Shown here: one piece after another, positions 49,766-62,400 of the stretch
Layout of the letters: each line of letters starts with the position of its first letter
Numbering within the stretch: the stretch's first letter is position 1
Assembly: GCA_024734555.1 (NCBI GenBank)
Contig: JANPWX010000060.1
Coordinates: forward strand, 3,757,571 to 3,821,570
Origin: Trochalopteron elliotii
Lineage: Eukaryota > Chordata > Aves > Passeriformes > Leiothrichidae
Length of the DNA stretch: 64,000 bases
Reading direction: 5' to 3'
Notes under the pieces: generated by a model
Told to the model about the DNA's origin: nothing
The model's input: the letters and a program-made list of their open reading frames with translations, nothing else
The model's database searches: none
Made by a program: the position numbers and the translations under genes

Positions 49766-51100
49766 TCACAAGCTGTTTAAAATATGTACTATAATCTTAC
49801 TTATTTTAGCTTAATTTTAACTTCATGTCATTGTCTGAATGATTCTCTTCACTGGGGGGAAATGTAAGTTAGTTCATTCTGTTACTCTGAAGAATCAACT
49901 GGGAAAACTTCACCAGAGGAATCAGGTATTTTATTAACAATGCATTTGAGGAAATTAATTTTCTCAACCTTGCTTCCTGAGAACAGGCAATTGTGCTGCA
50001 GAGATCCTATTGCTGTTACTGCTCTGTAATCCAAACATTGCTCTGGTGTGCTCTTCCCAGCCTACAGATTTTTCACTGGACTACTATGTTATGCTCCACT
50101 GTTTTTTCTAATTATACTATATATCCCTCTTCCCATAGCTTCCATCCCATCCAAACAATACATTTTAATAATCTGATGAAGCATTATTTTATAGCTTCTT
50201 CATAAATTCTTATTGCCAGTATTATTTCGTGACTCAAAGTCAGTTCAAAGTTACATGTTTCAGCTTTAATTAGTGGTTCTGCTTTTCTTAGCTCTCCAGA
50301 AGACAGCTGGGCTGGCTTTTGCTTTGAAAGCTGGGCTTACTCTATTATGGTATATGGAAATCAAGAGTATAATAAATTTAAGTGAGACAAGCTAAATTTC
50401 TGCTTATTCCATTAACACTGGGCTATTGTGTTGGAGTTTGGTTGCTGTTCATTCATGCTAATAATCCACTTTTTCTTCAGCAGTTGGAGCATATCTAATA
50501 CCAATTACAGCTTTTACCCTGTGTTACACTGCTTTGAAATCCATGTTGTCATATTTACTCTTCACTATTTGTATCTGGGATTTGAAGAAATAAAAAGTAT
50601 ACATCAAGAAAGGAGAGAAAGAGGAAAATATACCTGTTGAGCTAGAGGGCTCAGTTGCTTCTGATGTGAATTGAAGAATTGCAAAGTGGTACTTAGTCTC
50701 CTCATTGCTCTCCATCAGTTTTAATGTGCATTTTACTCCAGCTAAACATGAACCACTTGGTGTGAAAAGCAATTAAGAAGTGAAATCATAGACCCTAAAC
50801 CCTCAGGTTCAGGCCATTTTGTTATAACCCATTGATGATTCCCACACAGACTTTACTTCCCATTCAGGTAATTTAGTTTACAAGCTGTTTGAGAACTCAT
50901 CTTCAGTTTTGATTGCTCCACCTCTGAACAATATTACTTTGCTATTTTCAGATTTGGCTTCATTTATGATTGTGTTATGTAATGACATCAAGACAATTAA
51001 ACCACTCTCCATGACAGGATCTGTTACAAATTTCCTAGTCAAGCATCAACATGAGCCTGCTGTGTTACACTGTGAAGGAGAAACCTTTCCCTGCTCACAT

Positions 51101-51134
51101 TTATATGTATATGTATGTGTATATATATATATAA
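51101..51134. repeat. (TATG/TA)n microsatellite
   Basis: Alternating TATG and TA units, ending in an uninterrupted AT run. A simple repeat likely to be length-polymorphic. Confidence 0.85.
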
Positions 51135-51914
51135 AGTAGTTTTGCTTGAAGGAAGGCAATGCATGACTAGAGGGATCAAATGAGTTATCTTGCATTCTCT
51201 TAATTTCTCAGAAGTTTGGAGTGGGGGAAGTCAGTAATTTTGCCTCCATCAACAGCCCCAAAGTGCTCTCAGGCATCAGACATATAAAGGGAAAATCCTC
51301 ACAGCACAAAAGCCACAGAAGGATTTAATTAAGTTTGCCAAACCTGTCTGGGGTTCAGTGTCCTGGCACCTGCAGATGGCTTTCCTGAGCGTGCACAGGC
51401 TTGCAGCTTGGGCTGGACTGGTGTGGTCAAAGCCAGCATGGGTTTGCTGGCATCCACTGCCTCCTCCTCCTCCGGGGTGTGGCTGAAGGACAGTCACACT
51501 CTCCGGAGGAACCTCTTCCAAGGCAAACTTAGCAAACTTCACAGCTTCCAAGCTGCACATAAGCTGTGCTTTTGTTGAGCCCTCCCACTCCCTTCTCCCC
51601 TGTCCACACATCTTGCAGCTTCACTCCTGAGAGAGCTCTGAACACACAGAATGTTTTCTGTGGAAGGACGCAGAAGGAGCCAAACCGTTTTCCATGCACA
51701 GCTAAGACACAGAAGTTTCTTATCTCGTAGATAAAGAAATAGATTTGGCCTCAGGCAAGATGCCCTGGGCATTATGTCCTGTACTGAGATAGTGAACAGA
51801 ACATTTTCATCTCCTCTCTCGAGGTGAATTTACAGATGGCTTACTCCTGCCTCTGTTTCCAGTAATTTATTCTTGCACCCGAATCAGCAAATTAAAAAAT
51901 GAGTTCTCTTCCTC

Positions 51915-51970
51915 GCTGACATTTGCATATTCATTAAACATTCCACTGAACTATTTCATAATGTTTTTAA
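51915..51970. promoter_or_regulatory. Octamer (POU) motif within AT-rich cluster
   Basis: A canonical octamer ATTTGCAT at 51921-51928 is followed by ATTCATTAAAC and further TTAATGATG elements. It resembles a developmental enhancer core, inferred only. Confidence 0.25.
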
Positions 51971-54900
51971 TGATGCTCACTGACAGCCCAGGATGTACCT
52001 ATCTCATGGCAACCTAAACTGGCAGAGCTGTACCTCAGACTTGAAAGGACACCCCCATTCCTCCCCATTGCTGCATTTTGGCAGTGTCAGAGAGGGACTG
52101 AATTTCCACCAGGCACTTTACCATTGCAGACTGCCTCCTCTTCAGTTCCAAATTCCTTTTAAATATTTCCATATTCAGCAGCACCAAAATTATCTTCATG
52201 AGCATACATGCATAATAGAAATGCTTATAGGTCATGGTATGTCATATTCTGATTTATATTAATGGGTTTGACAGTAAGGTTTGTTTTATATTCGATTCAA
52301 AGGCTTCATTAATATGAAATCAGCACAAAATGCAGTCTAATAATAGGAAGAATATAAACCAATGGACTGTCTTTTTAAATTCTGACTTGAACCCCTCTGG
52401 TGAAGTCAACATCTTCTAGAAAAGAGCTGTATTGAATACACTGGATTATATTATACAATCCTGATTTTTAAGGACATCTGTAATAGCTGGAAGATTAATC
52501 CATTAAAATGGCAAAATAAATTACACTGGTAATTTATTGCTTTGGCAAACTGTGTAAAAGACTGCCTTTTCTTGGGTGCAATGTAGAAACACATTGATTG
52601 TGTGAGCACTGGAAGGTGAGATGTGTAATCATGAGGTAGTTGCTAAATCAAAGAAAAATAGCACAGTAATAGAACTTCATTTGTTCACTCACATGCTATT
52701 GATTAATGTTTATTTTCTCAGTTCGGTTCAATACACATTTTGTGAAAAAGCCAACTTCTGATGACAAGAGAGCATATATGATTTGGCAGTGAATTAGTTT
52801 GGCACCAGACAGCAAATATGGCACTAAACAGAGTTCAGAAAACAAGTTTAGATATGCCACAGAATAAGCTTGGAGCTATATGGCTGAATATTAAAACAGT
52901 ATTCTTTCAAATTCACTAGGGGTTCAATTTTTCTCTAGGTTCATAAGTCCCTGAAGGTTTTACAACTCTGACCCTATCTTCTAGAAGTTTCAGTGAAAAA
53001 ATAGTATAATAGAAATATTTGCAAACCTTAACAAAAAGCAGTTCTACTTGTTTGGCTCTTAAGAGTAGTAATTAAATACACAGCAGTAGAATTAATGTGT
53101 AGACTAAATGTATGTTTAAGTCATAGTTAACACATGGAATAGACTTATTATGCAAAATCAGTAAGAAACAGTGGCATGATTTGTGAGGCTCATTAGTGCC
53201 TTGAAGTTTGTTGCTAACAAAATTTTTCCCAGGTTCCAGAAAAACTCTTTATTGTATTTTCAATGTGGAAATGGAATATTGTGTTAAACTTATAACTGTA
53301 CTTATTTTTATTACATACAGAAACTACAGTGACATGACCATTTTCTAGAATTGGGAAATTAAAAAGGTTATTACTCTCTATCTGAAGAAAATTGTTACTG
53401 TCATTGCAAGGCTATTATTTCTATTAATTTTCACTGCAACAAATTGGTTTGGCAAGATTTTGTTTCTCTTCCCTCCCACCCCCCCATCTGTCTCATCTCT
53501 ACTGATCTTAGGTTAATGAAGAGCCACATGGATTTTGTCTATGCAGAAAATATACAGATCTCATTTTAGGATCAAAAATAAATTTTCTTACAAAGAATAT
53601 CAATGATGTTACTAATCACAGAATGCCTTTATAACTTCATGTGCTAACTATATTTTTATGAATACTCTTATGCTAGTTTATTCATTTATGCCTAATTAGT
53701 CTTTCAATAACAGACAGAATGATGCATACATTTATTCCTTCAGATTATTCATTCACAACATTTGAAGGCTTCTGTTTCCTAAAGCAAGTATGCATGATTG
53801 CTTGATACAGTTTTGTTATTTGATTTTTTCCAAGAGACAGTGTCATAATTATTATTACTAAACAACAGGCTCATCCATAACAAGACTTACAGATGAGCCT
53901 CCTGTGTATATCACTGTTCTGCAAGTCTGTGTTGAGGAACAAAGAATGTAAACTTGCTCTGATAAATGCATGGGCTCACTGCAAGTTAGAGCAAATATGA
54001 AAATGAATGGGCACCCTTGATAACACTGAGAGTGTTTGTGATTGCTGGATTCATTTCTATTCTGTATTGTCCTTTCTACTGTCACCTGCTATTTTCCTTT
54101 CAGCAGGGAGATGCTCTTGGTTGTGCCTGCAAATTAGGTCTTAGAATGAATCTCTAAGCTGGACAAGGCTCCATGAACAAAGCTGAGTTCTGTTTAAAAT
54201 ATATCATCATGTCATGACTGGCCAAATACATTTTAAAGATGATTGACTTTAATACAGAACTGCAAACTTTAATTTTACATGTACTGGGTACCATTATGTA
54301 CTAATTTGGATATGCAGTGCTTGGCTTTTAAATTTATGGCACCCTCATGACATTTCTTAACATGAAATGATGGGCAAATTTTCTGTCTTAACCCCTCTAT
54401 CAAGTGGCTTCTTAAGAAATTTTACTCCCTAACTTGGACTGTGCAAAACTCATCAAGAAGCAGAATATTTGATTCTTTTAAATGCTGAGAAGATACATGA
54501 AACAGAAAGGGCAAAAGATCAGTATTATTTGCCTTTTTCTGTGGATACTTTGCTGCTTATACAACTCACTGCCCTCTGGGCCTCCTCTAGCACAGCATCA
54601 TTGGCATTTCAATCTAGAGAAAGTTTTGAGTCATCATTACATGTTACAAAAATAGGGGGGTTTATTCCAAATATGGAATGGGTGAGGTTCAGGACAGGGG
54701 TATTCAGCATTGATCAGTGAAATTTTTAGGTTCTGTTATTTCATGATTCATTGATATAGAATAACTTTTACCATTTGAAAAAACAGATATATTCCCACTT
54801 TCCAAACATCAAGTTCTCCATTCTCCCACTGCAGTCCTGGTATGAAACATCACACCATTTTTGAAGCTGAAAGGACAAAATGATTTATATGTATAAAGGA

Positions 54901-55965
54901 TACTTTGGGTAATTTTTGTAATGTTCTAATAAAAGTGATTGAATATAACACATTCCTGTTTTCCAGGACAGTGCTGTTGGATTTATAATATGAAATAGGT
55001 CAGAATTTATTGTGGTAGCACAAAAATCTCTAAAATTGTAAATCAACAGAGAAGTTCATATGTAAAATATAGAATTTCCATGGCGATACACAGCAGTTTT
55101 ACTGTGCTGAATTTGAAATGCACACAACCTTTTTATATCTTCACACACCTCACTGTCCAGGAGAACTGAAATCAAAACCCCAACTGTCAGCATCAAATGT
55201 CACTACAGTGCCGGGGAGAAGTGGTTTCCACGTTTTAACTGTGTATTTCCACGCTTCAGCACACAAACACTGATTAATTTCACCAAGCATTAACATGGAA
55301 AAGATGCCCATCTCAGTTGTCACCGGGATATACCGTGGATGTGCAGGTAAAGCAGGGCTGTGATGAGTTACCCTGTGCCAGTTCTCCCTTCCCTAGCTCA
55401 GCATGAGTGCTGGGGACAGGAGGATGTAGCCCCACACTTCATGTTTGTGCTGCTGAAGCACACACAGCTCTCAGCAGGTGTAGATTCCTTGTGCTTGTGG
55501 AAACAGAACATTTTTTATACGGTTTACAACACAAGCTCTGAGTGTTTACTAAAAAATCAGGACTAATTTATGCAGGTTCTTCATAAGATGCATATGCTTC
55601 CCTTCAGTGTGCATCGCATTTCCTGCGTGATAGCTGGTAACTTTGATTTATTACCTGGGGGGTTTTACAGCTGAGAGGGCAAGTTATGAAGCAGACAGAT
55701 GTTCACAACTTGCATTTATAAGCTTAGAGACTTCCTACCAGATGCCAAGCCATTCCATACTCCCAGATACCTATTCCAATACCTCTGACCCTTCTGATTC
55801 CATGTGTGCGACGACTGCCTTTCCACGGTGATCTACAGCAAACTATTCCATAAAACTCTGCGATCCACAATCGAAAACTTTGCATACTTCCACAGATGTT
55901 TGTAGATGTTTTAAGTGTCACCTGATGCTATTTTCTGTAAGAAGGGATACCTTCAGCAAGAAGAG

Positions 55966-56047
55966 CCGAGCGAAGAAGGCACGTTTGGGGCTGCAGCGGT
56001 GCCGGTGGCCGCTCCAACGGCAGAGCAGCGGCCTCGGCCGTGCTTCG
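55966..56047 (+). promoter_or_regulatory. CpG island edge cut by assembly gap; possible SPSB4 promoter
   Basis: Eleven CpGs occur in about 82 bases, GC-rich up to the first N. A gap straight after such sequence usually means a GC-rich first exon or promoter that did not assemble. In mammals SPSB4 follows SLC25A36 on the same strand, so this is a candidate SPSB4 5' end. No SPSB4 coding residues are visible, and strand and gene identity are inference. Confidence 0.4.
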
Positions 56048-56416
56048 NNNNNNNNNNNNNNNNNNNNNNNNNNNNNNNNNNNNNNNNNNNNNNNNNNNNN
56101 NNNNNNNNNNNNNNNNNNNNNNNNNNNNNNNNNNNNNNNNNNNNNNNNNNNNNNNNNNNNNNNNNNNNNNNNNNNNNNNNNNNNNNNNNNNNNNNNNNNN
56201 NNNNNNNNNNNNNNNNNNNNNNNNNNNNNNNNNNNNNNNNNNNNNNNNNNNNNNNNNNNNNNNNNNNNNNNNNNNNNNNNNNNNNNNNNNNNNNNNNNNN
56301 NNNNNNNNNNNNNNNNNNNNNNNNNNNNNNNNNNNNNNNNNNNNNNNNNNNNNNNNNNNNNNNNNNNNNNNNNNNNNNNNNNNNNNNNNNNNNNNNNNNN
56401 NNNNNNNNNNNNNNNN
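56048..56416. other. Assembly gap (369 Ns)
   Basis: An uninterrupted run of N. The upstream flank is strongly CpG-rich while the downstream flank is immediately AT-rich, so at least one edge of the island is missing. The stated length may be an estimate. Open frames that cross it are artefacts. Confidence 0.99.
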
Positions 56417-59400
56417 ATATATTTCTTAAAAACTCTGCGTGCTGCTGTTTTGCAATGCTGGTTTCTAGCTCTTTTTAGCATGTGAGGCTGTAAGTTCTAC
56501 TTTCTTGCTGCCTTCATTTCATGAGGAAAGTAGTGAATTTCCTAAACCAACACTAATTTATTTTCCAGATGCAAGCCTGGGACTGATGTTTTCTAAATGT
56601 TAACTGGTCCTAGAGGAATTAGAACTGCATGATCAAAGTGTCAGGTTAGTTGTTATCAGGCCATAAAAACTCTCTTTTTTCTATTACCATTTTGCTTTTC
56701 CTTGTGCTCATGTTCTTTGGTTTATAAATTTAAGTTTATTATGTAGGCTTGGATTACTGTATGAATTTACCAACTACTGGTAAAATAAACTCATACATTA
56801 AAGCAGCATAAAGCAAAGTGTTTCAGCTTTCCAGCAGAATTAAATAGTTGATTCTGACTTTGAACATTCATGTGTTATCAACTTTTAAAATATCAGTGCT
56901 ACATCCATTTTTCTTTGGAACTTCTTGAGCATTAGAAACACTTAATGCCTGATTTTAGACCAACATATTTTCCTAATCTCCACGGACAAACTTTACAAGC
57001 AGTTCTGAGTGCTCGTTTCAGATGCTGAAGTGAGTGACAGAGGGCTCTGTACTGTAGTTCAGAACTTGCTTCTGGGAGGGTAATTTCTGCATGGGATGCA
57101 TCCATTCAAGGGTTTTAGATTATTTATCCAAATTACTTTAATTTGCTCCTAATTAGTCTAAATAAATGCGCTGTTCCTTCCGTTTGTGTTAATTTTCAAA
57201 GTGCAAACTACTTGAATTCTAAATGAGCACAACCACACTGGGATTTAACAAGCTCACTGGTTTTGCCCAATCAAAAGTGTTATAAGTTTGTCAGTCTTGA
57301 CAAATCTGCAGATTCTGATGGTCAATAGTCTGATCCTTGTTAAAACTACTGATAAAGCTCCTGATAACTTCCCCAAAGGTCTCCATCTCCAAGCCTGTTG
57401 ACCACGTGTTAAGCAGCCCTTAAGACAGAATTCCGTAGGCAATAGTAAATGTGAAGGACAATGGATTTTACATGGAACAGGGGTTATATAACTCAGGTCT
57501 CAGTGCAACTATTCCAATTCAATAGATTGGTTTTGCTTCCTGAGATAAACGTTGCTTGTGTTCAAGGCCCTGATTTTGAATATTTTCCTGGGCACAGAAA
57601 AATACATGGTTCTCCTTTCTTTTTTATTTGTGTTGTTCTTGTTTATTTGTATTCTATTTTATTTGTGTCCCATATGAAGAATGTGCTTCCAGTAAAGTTA
57701 CTCCATATTTTATTTTAAGTGCATTCTGATGAGAATTCCTATCTCAGATCCCTTATCTGAAAGGCAGGCTCTGATAAAATGCACACAGACCTAATTGTGT
57801 CTGTGATAAATGTGGATGTGCTGGAGCACAAAACAAAGATTGCAACAGACATTTCCTAAATTATTCTGGAGACCTGTTCTGGTGCATTCCAGTAGTTGTG
57901 TAGTGTTAGTTGAGTGTCTTTGACTTTTTGGCCTACTCAATTATGTGCCTCTTAAACCCAAAGGTGCAATTTCTTGTTAAGAATCTCCTATTCTCTGTTT
58001 ATTAAACTGCTCTTTAAAACTCTGCTGAGACATGGTCTGATCACAGAGTGCTGGTGAATAATCAACTTTATAGTCTGCAAATCCACTTTAAACATCTGTT
58101 GAACAACGTAAGCGTGAAACTTACAGCCAAATATGCCCTAGATGCTTCCCTTCTGCCCTAGAAGGAAGCCAGCTTTATAAGTCCTTCAGCTTTGAGACAA
58201 AGGAACAAAATCACTTTATTGCACTAGAGTTGTATGTTATTTTAGCAAATGGGATGAGTTCCAGAAAGACCAATTAACCTTCATGCAAATGGACTGTGCT
58301 GTGTTACATAGTGTCCTTTGGAAGCTCTATCAGAGTTTGCTGATGCTTACAGTGGCCATTCACAAGGGTAATTAGATGATAAAATGATGATCCTTGGATA
58401 TCCAAGAGGCTGTAAGGCATTCTGCAGGGATCAAGGCCCTGCAGAAAGGAAGGTGATAACCTGAAAGCTGAAGGGGAGGTAGAGCAGTGCTTAGCCAATA
58501 CAATTCATTTTTATTTTGTTGACTGAGAATTATATCCAGTTTAGAAATAGTTGGATGCTTCCTGACAAGTAGAGGGTGCCTTTTTAAAAGGTGGTTGATA
58601 AGTCATGGGTTGTTTCTTTCTACATAATTCCTTGTCCTAGGAGAATGAAAGGTATTAAGCAATCCCATGTCAATCCTGCTAACATGTCTTGCTGCTGCTT
58701 AGCCAGCCTGCCTTAGTCAGTGCCTATTTCTTCTCTTTTGCATCTATACATGGGTAAGTTTTTCCTTTCTTTAAGAACTGTTATGGCATTTTTGATACAC
58801 GCATACCTGTATGTTTACTTGGGGCCCAGAGAACTGGAGTGGAAGTGGATGGGCTGAGGGATGGGCTGTTGTCTGTCCACTTAGAGAGCCTGATCAGCAG
58901 TTCCAAAATGCAGTCCAGGGAGGCTGGGTTTAGTACTGTGGGGCAGAGGTTCCTGCAACAGCAGACCCTGCACAAATTTTGTTTATCCAAAATGCTGCAT
59001 TAATTCAATTACAGTTTGAATGATGTTTACTTCTGCTTATAAAGTCAAATAACATGTTATTAACTCTTCCTGGGTAATTTCATGGTTTCTTCTTCCTTTC
59101 CCATGTCTCACCTGGACAGCTGAAACAGGTTTAACAGTTCATATCATTATTTGTTCCATGGACAGCAGAGGTGATTCTTGCAGAAGAAAATGAGCTGTGT
59201 GTACTCTCATCACAGAGAAATACGAGTCCTATTTCCTCTAACTTCTCATACAAGTAGGTGCTTGGGGTTGGTGTTTTTAATACAAAATTGCTGGATACAA
59301 TTTTCTGTCTTGATAAGAAATGGAACAAAACAAGCTCTTTGGAAATTATCAGGTTCCAGGTCCATTTTTCAACACCATTTTGGCTACTTAGGACTATGTG

Positions 59401-62400
59401 AGCAAATAGAATTTCCCCAACAGCTCATTCTGTTGTCAGTGAACTGCATGTGCAACCTTCAACCTCTAGTTTCTTGAAGTTTTTTATGCTCTACTTTGCT
59501 ACTGAAGTGTATTTTGTATGGACATTTAATTAGACTTGGAAATACCTACCTATATATCCTTTTTTACATACAGATGTGTTTGTTGTGTACACACAGAGTG
59601 CACCAAGTTATTACTCTCTGTGAATAAAGCTACTAAAATGTTCACTGTTAAGTGTAAGAGATGTAAGAATTATGAGTTAATATTCACAGATCAAGATATG
59701 TGAAGGTTTTGGGGGGTCAAACAAATTACCTCCTGATGAATTCAGATGATTACAGTGCATTTATTTACTCTAGAAATATCTGAGTGGTCAGACTTAAAAG
59801 ACTTTTGGAGAGCAGAATAAAGCAAAAGTTAATGAAAATCAAACATTTGCTTTTGAAAACGGTGCATCATGAAATATTCATAGTTGTTCTGCAGACAGGA
59901 TGTATTTTATAGAGAGGAGTAAATCATTTTGTTGCAGAATTGCAGCTTGATGTATGCTGATTAACATTGGAATGTAATTGTTTGACATAATCAGAAGGGA
60001 TAATAATCTGGGATAGCAGATATTTATGGTTTTGACCAAAAACATTGATTCCTAAAGATGAGGGTGTCCTGTCAGCACTCTGTGGGGTCTCTGCTGGTGA
60101 CTAGATTGAGAATTGGAAAAGTACATTAATGTTTCATTTATTTTACAAATATTTTCACCATGAGAAACATTTGCTGCTTTAAATGCTCTGAATATACTCA
60201 GCATCCTGACCTGGTTTTGACTCTGCTTCTTGCTACCACTTATTGAAATGATTTTTAGTAGAATTACTTGTTATGTTTCAAAAATAAGTAATTATCTTTA
60301 ATTTTGTTTTTTTCTGGAAATGTTGCCCAGCTTCAGGTGCATTGCTACTTTAGACTGCTGTTAAATAGAGCCAATAGTCTCTCCTGACTTCTTTCCTTCC
60401 TCTCCTGTCAGCTCAATTACAGATTGTCAATGCTGAGGGAAATGCTCTTGGTGGTGAAGTAGTATAGAGGGAAGTGTTAGCACCTGCTCTTAAAGGAGTT
60501 CCTGATTTCTTCCTGCTGCACAAATCCCATGTGAGAAGATCTTGATCTGTATCAAAGTTGTCTTATCCCCAATTCTTTGAAATTCAGCTCAGTGGATGTT
60601 AGGCTGGAATATTGTGTCACTTCAGATGCTGAAATTCTTTGTTGTATCTTGTGTGGTTGTTTAACAATGTCATTTTTTTTCCTCTCATGGAGTCTAGGTT
60701 GTCAACAAACTATGCTGCAATAAAAATGCTGTAGGAATGCATTTATTTTGCCACTCTAAAGGAAATTGCAGTACAGCTAATTTGCAAATGAATATATTTA
60801 TAAATTCTTCTGTTCAAATCTTGTTGTATTGATCTCACAAGCTGAGTCCTTGTTCAGGGTATTCTTTTGAACCAGGAGGAAAAGTGAAAAGGCAGTAATT
60901 GTAATTGTGATGATCTGTGGTTTATTTGAAACACTTTCAAAAACACCTTAAAAGGCTTCTTAAAATGAAGGGGAGTTGGTGATAAAGTACCAAAGTTGCT
61001 TATGAAAATAGCATTTAGGAACCTGAAACATCTGGAATGCAGACTTCTAAATGTGCTTCTCTTACCTTCAAAATGATTTTGGCACAGAGCTGTAGACACA
61101 GAATCAATTTTCCAAACTGTGGACTCTAAAATAATTTATACCTAGAAAACTTACAAAATGTAACCTGTGTTATCTTTGTGCCTTTCTTTGTTTAAGAGCT
61201 ATCTGAGGTCTGATCGTGGATGCTTCAGAGTTGCCAGGGTTCAAGGGCCTGTGGGTATTTTGCAGCAGAAGGGATAAAGAAGGGAATGTATTGTTTTGTC
61301 CTGTTCTTTTCTTCCTTGTAAGCTTCCTTTTAGTTCTGTCTTCTGATAAGTATCTTAAACGGAGCAATCCTAATGAAGGGGCTGAGGCTCAGCTGCCAGA
61401 GGTTCTTATGGCTGCTGGTGAGCCTGATTCCTTTGCTAGGCTGGACGAGGTAAGGAGCCCAGTCTCCAGTAAAACTGGAGAGCTGTGTAAGCTCACACCA
61501 GGTTCGTGCAGTCCATTCAGTTAACTTCATTCAACTGAAGTGAGGAAATCAAATAAATAGGAAATTTAAGCTTCCTGTGGCCAAGCACTGAAAAAAGTAT
61601 TCCATTATTTGTTTTTAAATGAATTTCAAACGTGCATTGTTTTGTCAGATAAGCAATAATGTTCTTAGCAAAACAAGCACGTGTTTATTGGAAATTAGGA
61701 TATATTTGAAGCTAAGACTAGCTCTGCTTGGGAGTGTTATTCTGGCAAATTTTTAGTCACTGTAAATGCTCCCTGTGGTAGAAGGGAAAGCCATGTATGT
61801 GGTTAGTTCCTGTTACATTGAGATGCATTTAAAAAATCACTTCATGGAAGTATGAACTTTCATAATCCCTATATATGATAATTTATTTTTAATTAAACAG
61901 ATGTGTTGTTAATGACTTGCTGTGAACATGCTGCTAGTGTAACAGCAATAGCCATGGTGAGTTATGTGTGTGTGTTAGGGCAGAAAATCTGCTCAGAACG
62001 TGTTATATTACTTTCTTCTCCTTGGTTACCTCCCTCAGATTATTCCAATTTTTAAATGTTCCCTTTTTAAACTATTTTTTTCACAAAAGTATCCTGTATA
62101 CTTCCTGCATGTCTGCATTGTATCATGCCAGTTCATCTGTTGACTGTTGACTTTGAAGAACAGGGGGTTAGGGGACCTTGCTCAGAGTTTTAGAAGGTAA
62201 ATTACGATTTTGGCCTTTTCTTTTTTAGCACACAAATGATATTTTCTGTGAAGCCTAGCTTGTTTCTTTTCTTCTGGGCCTGTTTTTGTCACTTTTAAAA
62301 ATTTCATTGGGAGTTTGAGGCTATCCCAATTACTTGGGGGAAGACTCAAGGATGTGTATATGCAGCTGGGTGTGTACTTTTCCAATGGTACAATCTGGCC

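Larger units (their letters stand above)
49766..55965. other. Intergenic up to the CpG island, no gene recognised
   Basis: AT-rich, no recognisable exon. It contains a TA/TG microsatellite (51101-51134), a GC-richer patch with CTC repeats and CCGG sites at about 51400-51515, and an octamer-containing motif cluster (51915-51970). CpG density begins to rise from about 55.6 kb, approaching the island at the gap. Confidence 0.55.

Noticed and set aside
49549..49794. 81-codon plus-strand frame
   Set aside because: It is the antisense of a CR1 3'UTR fragment and not a gene.
22636..55965. Search for endogenous retrovirus, DNA transposon, tRNA or microRNA clusters
   Set aside because: No paired LTRs, polymerase or transposase motifs, tRNA A/B boxes in a cloverleaf context, or long miRNA-type hairpins could be identified by reading. 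Only CR1 tails are supported.
55880..56485. Long open frames (up to 201 codons) on both strands across the gap
   Set aside because: They exist only because runs of N contain no stop codons. No real residues support them.
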